A stretch of 45,805 bases of DNA from contig JAJBTQ010000032.1 of the NCBI GenBank assembly GCA_020860755.1, forward strand, positions 17,406 through 63,210, given 5' to 3'. The notes below the pieces were generated by a model. It searched no databases, had not been told where the DNA came from, and was given only the letters and a program-made list of their open reading frames with translations. Every line of letters starts with the position of its first letter. Within the stretch, counting starts at the first letter, position 1. Of this stretch, positions 39,978 to 45,805 are shown in pieces. This stretch comes from Lachnospiraceae bacterium. Lineage in GTDB: Bacteria > Bacillota > Clostridia > Lachnospirales > Lachnospiraceae. The position numbers were made by a program, and so were the translations under genes.

Positions 39978-40005
39978 AAAGCGGTGCCAGATTCGGCACC
40001 GCTTT
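39978..40005 (-). terminator. Terminator between clpX and lon
   Basis: A perfect 11-bp stem (39978-39988 with 39995-40005) has loop AGATTC. On the minus strand it is followed by a T-rich TTTATTT. It probably limits readthrough from clpX into lon. Confidence 0.7.
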
Positions 40006-40014
40006 TTTACTCTC

Positions 40015-41271
40015 TTAAACCGCTTTCTTATATTCCAGCAATGCCTCGCCGGTTCCCTCTACCATTCCCTTTGTGATCGTACATTTCACAATGGTCTCAT
40101 CCGAGGGGATCCGGTACATCAGGTCCATCATCACGTTCTCCATGATCGTGCGCAGGCCCCGCGCGCCGGTCTTTCGGGTCAGGGAAAGCTCCGCGATGGC
40201 TTCCACGGCGTCGTCCTCAAACTCAAGTTCCACGCCGTCCAACTCAAACAGCCTCTCGTACTGTTTGATCAGAGAGTTCTTCGGCTCCCGTAAGATGCGG
40301 ACCAGATCCTCCTTCTCCAGCGCGTCCAACGAGACCGTCACCGGAACACGCCCGACAAATTCGGGGATCATACCGTACTTCACAAGATCCTGCGGCAGAG
40401 TCTCGTGCAGGATCTCATTGATCTTTTTTTCGCCCTTCATGGTCAGCTCGGAGTTGAATCCGATCGTTCCGCGGTCCAGTCTGGCCTCGATGATCTTGTC
40501 GATTCCCTCGAACGCGCCGCCGCAGATGAAGAGGATGTTCGTCGTATCGATCGTGATCAGCTCCTGCTGCGGATGTTTCCGCCCGCCCTGAGGCGGCACC
40601 GACGCCACGGTCCCCTCCAGGATCTTTAAAAGCGCCTGCTGCACGCCCTCACCGGAGACGTCCCTTGTGATAGACACGTTCTCCGATTTCCGGGTGATCT
40701 TGTCGATCTCATCGATGTAAATAATGCCGTACTCGGCCTTTTCCAGATCGTAGTCCGCTGCCTGAATGATCTTTAAGAGGATGTTCTCCACATCCTCACC
40801 CACGTAACCGGCCTCTGTCAGGGTCGTCGCGTCCGCAATGGCAAACGGTACATTCAAGATCCGCGCCAGTGTCTGCGCCAGCAGCGTCTTTCCGGAACCG
40901 GTGGGTCCCAGCATTAAGACATTGCTCTTTTGCAGCTCTACGTCCATAGCCGGCTCCGCCGTGATCCTCTTATAGTGATTGTAGACCGCAACAGACAATA
41001 CTTTTTTTGCCTCTTCCTGTCCAATCACATAGTCATTTAAAAACTCATTGATCTCCTCCGGCGTGAGCAGATTGATGTTTAGGTTCTTGCCGCCGCCAAA
41101 CGAGTCATCTCCCCGGATCAGTTCCTCCTCGATGATCTCATTGCAGATCTCAATACACTCATCACAGATATATGCCCCGTTCGGGCCGGCGATCAGTTTG
41201 CTTACCTGTTCCTGCGGCTTGCCGCAGAAGGAACAGCGTATCTTATCGTCCTGATTTACTCTTCCTGCCAT
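40015..41271 (-). CDS. clpX: ATP-dependent Clp protease ATP-binding subunit ClpX
   Basis: ClpX unfolds substrates and feeds them to ClpP. This 418-residue protein has the N-terminal zinc domain ([10 protein letters not shown] and ICDECIEIC), Walker A GPTGSGKT, Walker [11 protein letters not shown], the IGF loop in [11 protein letters not shown] that docks to ClpP, and a sensor-2 segment [15 protein letters not shown]. It lies 54 bp after clpP, so the two are made together. Confidence 0.97.
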   Translation of the reverse strand: MAGRVNQDDKIRCSFCGKPQEQVSKLIAGPNGAYICDECIEICNEIIEEELIRGDDSFGGGKNLNINLLTPEEINEFLNDYVIGQEEAKKVLSVAVYNHYKRITAEPAMDVELQKSNVLMLGPTGSGKTLLAQTLARILNVPFAIADATTLTEAGYVGEDVENILLKIIQAADYDLEKAEYGIIYIDEIDKITRKSENVSITRDVSGEGVQQALLKILEGTVASVPPQGGRKHPQQELITIDTTNILFICGGAFEGIDKIIEARLDRGTIGFNSELTMKGEKKINEILHETLPQDLVKYGMIPEFVGRVPVTVSLDALEKEDLVRILREPKNSLIKQYERLFELDGVELEFEDDAVEAIAELSLTRKTGARGLRTIMENVMMDLMYRIPSDETIVKCTITKGMVEGTGEALLEYKKAV

Positions 41272-41325
41272 GATTCCTCCCTGAAATAAAGAAATGCCTG
41301 GTCGTTACCGGTTTCTGTTTTATCT

Positions 41326-41907
41326 CTACCTGCTTGTAATAACGTCGTCGATCAGGCCGTACTCTTTCGCCTCTTCGGCGGACATAAAGTTGTCCCGCTC
41401 CGTGTCGGCCACGATCTGCTCGTAGGTCTTGCCTGTGTTCTCCGCAAGGATATGGTTTAACTGCTCCTTCACCTTTACGATGTTTTTCGCAGCGATCTCA
41501 ATGTCCGTCGCCTGCCCCTGGGCTCCGCCGGAGGGCTGATGGATCATGATCTGGGAGTTTGGAAGCGCAAAGCGCTTGCCCTTTGTCCCTCCTGCCAGAA
41601 GAAATGCACCCATGCTGGCCGCCATGCCGATGCAGATCGTAGAGACATCGCACTTGATGTACTGCATCGTATCATAGATCGCCATTCCCGATGTGATCAC
41701 CCCTCCGGGAGAGTCTATGTAGAGCTGAATATCCTTTCCGGGATCCTCAGACTCTAAAAACAGCAGCTGAGCAACGGTCAGGCTGGCCGTCGTGTCGTTT
41801 ACTTCTTCCCCAAGAAAGATGATCCTGTCTTTTAAAAGACGGGAATAAATATCATAACTCCGCTCTCCCATGCTGGTCTGTTCTACTACATAAGGTACTA
41901 AACTCAT
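41326..41907 (-). CDS. clpP: ATP-dependent Clp protease proteolytic subunit ClpP
   Basis: ClpP is the barrel-shaped serine protease of ClpXP. This 193-residue protein has the catalytic Ser98 (GMAASMG) and His123 (MIHQPSGG), with the Asp near residue 172. The N-terminus [20 protein letters not shown] is typical. AGGAGG lies before ATG 41907. It follows tig after 67 bp of AT-rich DNA. Confidence 0.98.
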   Translation of the reverse strand: MSLVPYVVEQTSMGERSYDIYSRLLKDRIIFLGEEVNDTTASLTVAQLLFLESEDPGKDIQLYIDSPGGVITSGMAIYDTMQYIKCDVSTICIGMAASMGAFLLAGGTKGKRFALPNSQIMIHQPSGGAQGQATDIEIAAKNIVKVKEQLNHILAENTGKTYEQIVADTERDNFMSAEEAKEYGLIDDVITSR

Positions 41908-41947
41908 AAGATTCCTCCTGTTATATACTTTATAATTTTATATTTTA

Positions 41948-41995
41948 ATTCTTCTGTCTCTTCTGTATCGTCAGTTATTCTTCTGTCTCTTCTGT
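41948..41995 (-). repeat. 29-bp tandem duplication across the tig stop
   Basis: A 19-bp perfect repeat occurs at 41948-41966 and 41977-41995, a 29-bp period. The second copy is the end of the tig coding sequence; the first lies behind the stop. Confidence 0.8.
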
Positions 41996-43390
41996 GTCAT
42001 CCGCAGCCGGCTCTGCCGCTTCGGGCTCGCTTTCTGCGTCATCCGCAGCCTCATTGGGCGCCTCTTCCTCCGTGTCTTCTTCCTTCTCGGTTATGACTCT
42101 GGAGACGGGCTTCATCGTGTCCCCGATGTGCTCATAGGCCCGCCTGGAGGCAAGATCCAGCTTCATGTTCTCTGTCTCTTCCTCGTCGAGATAGCTCTTT
42201 AACTGCTCCACGTCCATCTGGTACATGGCAGCCATCTTCTCGAGCTCTTCTTCAATATCCTCATCCGTGATCTCGATCCCTTCCGCCTCCGCGATGGCAT
42301 CTAAGACCAGCTCGTTTCGGATCTGCATCTCGGCATCCGGACGGATCTCCTCTTTCATCTCATCTAAGTTTGTGCCGGTATACTCCATGTACTGATCGAG
42401 GGAAAGGCCCTGACCGGCCAGCTGCTGTGCCATCCGGTTGATCATATTCTCACACTGCGAGTCGATCATCGCATCCGGGATGTCGATCTCGGACGCGGCA
42501 ATGATCTGCTCCATCGCCTCTTCCTGCTGCTTTTCTCTTACTTCACCGGCCTTGCGCTCCGCGACTTTCTCACGGACGCTGTCTTTATACTCATCCACAG
42601 TATCAAACTCGGATACATCCTGCGCGAACTCATCGTCCAGCTCAGGGATCTCCTTCGTCTTCACCTCGTGGATCGTCACCTTAAACAGTGCATCCCTGCC
42701 CGCCAGATCCGGCGCGTGGTACTCCTCCGGGAAGGTGACGTTGACGTCCACTTCGTCCCCGACGTTTTTGCCGACAAGCTGCTCCTCAAATCCCGGGATA
42801 AAGCTGCCGGAGCCGATCTCCAGCGAATGGTTTTCGTCCTGACCGCCCTCAAACGGCTCGCCATCGACAAATCCCTCATAATCTATGATGGCTGTATCTC
42901 CCATCTCGATCGCACGGTCTTCCACGGCGATGATCCGGGCATTGTTCTCTCTCTCCCGGTCGATATCGGCCATGATCTCTTCCTCAGTTGGGGTGGCATC
43001 CATCTCCGTCACCTCCACGCCCTCGTACTGTCCGAGCGTTACCTCCGGACGGACGGCAACCTCAGCGGAAAAGATGAACGGCTTTCCCTTTTCGATCTGA
43101 ACAATGTCGACCAAAGGACGGGAGACAATGTCCTCCTCACACTCCTTTAACGCATCGTTATAGGCTGTCGGGATCAGAATGTTGGCGGCTTCCTCATAGA
43201 AGATACCCGGGCCGTACATCTGCTCGATCACATTTCTCGGGATTTTTCCCTTGCGAAAACCCGGCATACTGAAGTCGTTCTTCTGCTTCTGATAAGACTC
43301 CTGCAGAGCACTCTCGAACTCCTCCGCCGGGACCTCGATGGTCATGCGTATCATATTTTTCTCTTCCATCGGTTCAACCTGTACACTCAT
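41975..43390 (-). CDS. tig: Trigger factor
   Basis: Trigger factor is the ribosome-bound chaperone for new polypeptides. This 471-residue protein has the N-domain with ribosome-docking GFRKGKIPRNVIEQMYG (about 45-61), an FKBP-type PPIase domain (about 160-245: GDTAIIDYEGFVDGEPFEGG) and the long helical C-domain. The last 45 residues are acidic Glu/Ala/Asp, beyond the usual end, and their coding DNA is duplicated behind the stop. AGGAGG lies 12 bases before the ATG. It heads the tig-clpP-clpX operon. Confidence 0.97.
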   Translation of the reverse strand: MSVQVEPMEEKNMIRMTIEVPAEEFESALQESYQKQKNDFSMPGFRKGKIPRNVIEQMYGPGIFYEEAANILIPTAYNDALKECEEDIVSRPLVDIVQIEKGKPFIFSAEVAVRPEVTLGQYEGVEVTEMDATPTEEEIMADIDRERENNARIIAVEDRAIEMGDTAIIDYEGFVDGEPFEGGQDENHSLEIGSGSFIPGFEEQLVGKNVGDEVDVNVTFPEEYHAPDLAGRDALFKVTIHEVKTKEIPELDDEFAQDVSEFDTVDEYKDSVREKVAERKAGEVREKQQEEAMEQIIAASEIDIPDAMIDSQCENMINRMAQQLAGQGLSLDQYMEYTGTNLDEMKEEIRPDAEMQIRNELVLDAIAEAEGIEITDEDIEEELEKMAAMYQMDVEQLKSYLDEEETENMKLDLASRRAYEHIGDTMKPVSRVITEKEEDTEEEAPNEAADDAESEPEAAEPAADDTEETEE

Positions 43391-43469
43391 CTTACAAAAA
43401 AATCCTCCTTAGCAATATCGATAAATGCCGAAAAAAAGGGCATACTGCCACATTTTTAATCATCTAGGC

Positions 43470-43498
43470 ATTATACCACAGCGATATAGGAATTGCAA
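43470..43498 (-). promoter_or_regulatory. tig-clpP-clpX promoter
   Basis: On the minus strand TTGCAA (43493-43498) and a consensus TATAAT (43470-43475) are 17 bp apart, with a TG extending the -10 box. No CIRCE or CtsR box is visible. Confidence 0.8.
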
Positions 43499-43510
43499 GG
43501 AATTGGAGCC

Positions 43511-43582
43511 GATGAAAACAGCCGTCTTGGAAGCGATGAAAACGTCTCTCTTGGAAGCGATGAAAACGGCCCTCTACAAAAG
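43511..43582. repeat. Three 24-bp tandem repeats behind the hydantoinase gene
   Basis: Units at 43511-43534, 43535-43558 and 43559-43582 all start GATGAAAAC; the first two match at 20 of 24 positions. The third contains the stop codon of the leftward hydantoinase gene, and the first ends 12 bp from the -35 box of tig. On the plus strand they code three octapeptides MKT(A/S)(V/L)LEA inside a possible 35-codon ORF (43512-43619) with GGAG close before its ATG; whether it is made is doubtful. Confidence 0.8.
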
Positions 43583-45589
43583 TCTTCCTCTGGCACATGC
43601 CGTGACGTCCACACCCTGAAGCATCGTCCCCGAATATACCGGAAATTCCCTCTCTCTCGTTTCAAAGGTAACCGAGGTGATCTCGTTCGCTCCGCACTCG
43701 ATCACCTTCTTTTCAGCCCGCTGCCCGGCCAGTTCTTTGGCGTAGTCCACCGCCTCTTCCACTGTCGGAAAGAACTCCTTCTTATCCCCGTACACCATGT
43801 ATTGCTCATCCTCCTCATCCCAGAGGCTGATCCCATACTGCACGCGGACCTGTATAGTCTCATAGACACAGGCATCACCCAAAAGAGCACCCAGCGCGTT
43901 GGACACACCCGAGTAAGGAGAGACGCGGCTGACCGTGTGCAGCGCTTTCGCGACATCTTCCACAAATACGTGAATGGGAGCTCCGACTCCCAGTACCTCG
44001 GCGTCAGTGGAGAATGCAGCCTGATAAAATGCAATGTCTTTCGGCCCCGTCTCCCGGGCAAAGGCTTCCCGTGCAAGCTCTTCTAAATTCTCCTCCATGG
44101 TCCCAGCTTTCCTTCTCGCATGGGCATCCTTCCAAAGGATCCGCACAAAATTGCAAAACAGTTTTTCTTTGACCAGCCGATAGACCTCCTCCGGGATATC
44201 CTCCGCATCCCTGCGGGTAGACTTCGCGAGAAAGGCCTGCGCTAAAAGTGCTGCCCGTTTCGCTGTATCCAGATTGGGCAGATCCGTGCGGTCCCCTTTT
44301 ATGACCATGGCATCTGTGGGGGTAAATCCGCTGCGCAAAAGGATCCCCTCCTGCTCCAGCCTGCCGGTATCCAGCTGATAGACATCTATGCCCAGCCGGT
44401 CAGCCAGCTGGAAGATCCCAAGCGGTCCTTCTTCCAAAAGCTGACAGATCCGGATCTCCTCGTCGGTATAATAGGATTCCTTCCCCTGCACCGATTTCAT
44501 TAAGAGCAAATGTTCATACAGCGGTTTGGTGTTGCCGCGGTCGAGCTTCTCCACCCTCTCAAGCTCTCCCAGCACCTGTGGATAGCGGTCGGCTAAAGCA
44601 CTGACGGGGAGAACACGCCGGTTGCCCAGAAAGATATCCTGGTTGTGATACTCCACACGGCTGTCCCCGCCGAGGGCAAACGTGTCGATCTCGATCCCGC
44701 GGACAAAGGTCTGCCAGCCGCCGACACGGACTCCCTCCCATTCGATTTTCGGCATTCCGTCTTTGACCAGCGCGACATCGCTGGTCGTACCTCCCATGTC
44801 GATCACGACAGCCTGCTGCGCAGACATGAGTTCGGCCGCTCCCTTTACACTGGCGGTGGGACCGCAAAGCAGCGTCTCCACCGGATAATTTTTGGCATAC
44901 TGCTCGGACACCAGACTGCCGTCGCTTCTCATGATCAGAAACGGCAGCGGGATCTCAAGCTCTAAAAGGACATTGTGTACGGCGTCAAAAAACTCTTCTA
45001 TCACCGGGATCAGGCGTGCATTAAGGAAAGCGCCCGCACCCCGTTTGATCACATTTAACTCCCGGAAGATCTCATAGGCGCAGACCACCGTGATCTCCTT
45101 TTGCGCCAAAATCCTCTCCCGGACTTCTCTCTCATACTCGCCGTTGTTTTCCATTGCCATGACCTGGGAAACCGCCACGCTGTCGTAGGATTTTAAGATC
45201 TCCGGGATCATCTCTTCAAAGGCATCCCAGTCCGGTTCGATCCCCTTTTCCGGCTCCGCGTCCAAAAAAAGCATATCCTCCGTATTTGAAAATCCGTATC
45301 TCCAGCCGTTTTCCTTTAACGTCTTTTCAGGCACGCCAATGAAGATCAGGCAGACACGGCCGCCCTTGTTCTCCACGCAGGCATTTGTGGCGAGCGTTGT
45401 GGACAGTGAAATATAGCTGGCCCGGCTGACCAGCTCTTTCGGCAGCTTTGTCAGGGATTCCCTGATCCCGATCTCCAGCTTTTCATGGGTTGTCTCAGAC
45501 TTGACGCCGGCTAAGATCTCTTTGGCATCCGTATCATATATGACCGCATCCGTACAGGTGCCTCCCGTATCAATCCCGATTCCAATCAT
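43574..45589 (-). CDS. Hydantoinase/oxoprolinase family protein
   Basis: This 671-residue protein resembles HyuA-type N-methylhydantoinase/oxoprolinase subunits, which hydrolyse cyclic amides with ATP. The N-terminus GIGIDTGGTCTDAVIYD is the phosphate-binding part of the ASKHA fold; LSTTLATNACVENKGGR, the block VIDMGGTTSDVALV (second phosphate loop) and FALGGDSRVEY follow in order. The C-terminal 150 residues are typical of the longer HyuA form. No HyuB partner is adjacent in the window, so it may act alone or with a distant partner. It appears to be a single gene with its own promoter. Confidence 0.87.
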   Translation of the reverse strand: MIGIGIDTGGTCTDAVIYDTDAKEILAGVKSETTHEKLEIGIRESLTKLPKELVSRASYISLSTTLATNACVENKGGRVCLIFIGVPEKTLKENGWRYGFSNTEDMLFLDAEPEKGIEPDWDAFEEMIPEILKSYDSVAVSQVMAMENNGEYEREVRERILAQKEITVVCAYEIFRELNVIKRGAGAFLNARLIPVIEEFFDAVHNVLLELEIPLPFLIMRSDGSLVSEQYAKNYPVETLLCGPTASVKGAAELMSAQQAVVIDMGGTTSDVALVKDGMPKIEWEGVRVGGWQTFVRGIEIDTFALGGDSRVEYHNQDIFLGNRRVLPVSALADRYPQVLGELERVEKLDRGNTKPLYEHLLLMKSVQGKESYYTDEEIRICQLLEEGPLGIFQLADRLGIDVYQLDTGRLEQEGILLRSGFTPTDAMVIKGDRTDLPNLDTAKRAALLAQAFLAKSTRRDAEDIPEEVYRLVKEKLFCNFVRILWKDAHARRKAGTMEENLEELAREAFARETGPKDIAFYQAAFSTDAEVLGVGAPIHVFVEDVAKALHTVSRVSPYSGVSNALGALLGDACVYETIQVRVQYGISLWDEEDEQYMVYGDKKEFFPTVEEAVDYAKELAGQRAEKKVIECGANEITSVTFETREREFPVYSGTMLQGVDVTACARGRLL

Positions 45590-45636
45590 AGATTCTTTCC
45601 TTCCCGGTGATCCTCATGTTTCCGTCTTCCATGCAC

Positions 45637-45642
45637 ATTATA
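45637..45642 (-). promoter_or_regulatory. Extended -10 of the hydantoinase gene
   Basis: On the minus strand TGCTATAAT gives a consensus extended -10; a weak -35 (TTAGGA) lies 18 bp upstream. The rest of 45660-45805 is AT-rich and shows no gene. Confidence 0.6.
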
Positions 45643-45805
45643 GCAAAAAGCTTTTTTTCTTCCTAATATTTATGCACGATTTTTTTTAATTTTTTTACTA
45701 TTTTTTTGTTTCCTGCATCTTTTTCTATCTGTATTTTTGCCATAACCAAATTACATGGCAGGTTCGGAAGAAATCATTTTACAGTCACATCCGCCTCTAT
45801 TATAC

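Noticed and set aside
43391-43510. CIRCE or CtsR operator before tig-clpP-clpX
   Set aside because: Neither TTAGCACTC-N9-GAGTGCTAA nor the CtsR heptad repeat is present.
43511-43582. CRISPR array
   Set aside because: The 24-bp units are contiguous, with no spacers, and no cas genes are present.

Overview
The window reads as a chromosomal segment of an anaerobic Firmicute of class Clostridia, most like the Lachnospiraceae. This is inferred from gene content and order: tig-clpP-clpX-lon-ysxC, ecfA-ecfT-truA-rplM-rpsI, a TSCPD protein, DegV, a VanW lipoprotein, a feoA-feoA-feoB operon with a Cys-rich FeoB partner, AGGAGG-type ribosome binding sites and TTGACA/TATAAT promoters with 17-bp spacers. 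No rRNA, CRISPR array, prophage or intact transposase is present. Most of it is core or housekeeping DNA, so the unusual material is in gene ends, leaders and intergenic repeats.

Layout, left to right. 1-4.2 kb: a cut-off gene, a MerR regulator, a six-helix membrane protein, a TSCPD protein, DegV behind a hairpin leader, and a class II aldolase. 4.3-8.4 kb: a sialate O-acetylesterase, a small Cys-rich protein, and an autoregulated MarR-MFS efflux operon whose transporter has a shortened tail. 8.5-10.1 kb: an NYN/LOTUS RNA-metabolism candidate, YbjQ and a two-helix small protein. 10.2-12.5 kb: a reduced trigger-factor-like protein and thiC under a TPP riboswitch with a clear terminator. 12.5-17.7 kb: a three-hairpin repeat element, then rpsI, rplM, truA, ecfT, a fused two-ATPase EcfA and trmL, all leftward. 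17.8-20.5 kb: a VanW lipoprotein with a 33-residue membrane peptide in front, a MITE-like repeat, an orphan ORF and tRNA-Gly(CCC). 20.6-25.7 kb: a MATE exporter behind an attenuator-like hairpin, divergent from polyphosphate kinase (with a long Lys/Ser/Asp tail at its N-terminus) and a CPBP membrane protease. 25.7-28.9 kb: the ferrous iron operon. 28.9-33.6 kb: trkA-trkH-pyridoxamine kinase-radical SAM, with a 31-codon ORF before it. 33.6-43.5 kb: a long leftward block, tig-clpP-clpX, then lon-ysxC-metal ABC transporter-NUDIX. 43.6-45.6 kb: a hydantoinase/oxoprolinase family protein.

Functional themes are protein quality control (two trigger-factor-type chaperones, ClpXP, Lon), metal and ion supply (Feo, Zn/Mn ABC, Trk), cofactor supply (ThiC, pyridoxal, ECF vitamin transport) and drug or metabolite export (MFS, MATE).

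The strongest candidates for undescribed biology are: the 249-bp element at 12490-12738, whose three hairpins differ in stem sequence but keep paired CTCG tetranucleotides and flanks; the hairpin leaders of the MATE and degV genes; two untracked small proteins (19578-19679 and 33502-33597); the trigger factor lacking its ribosome-binding and PPIase parts; and a recurrent pattern of short tandem duplications lying across or just behind stop codons (feoB, tig, the hydantoinase gene, and in diverged form the MFS gene).
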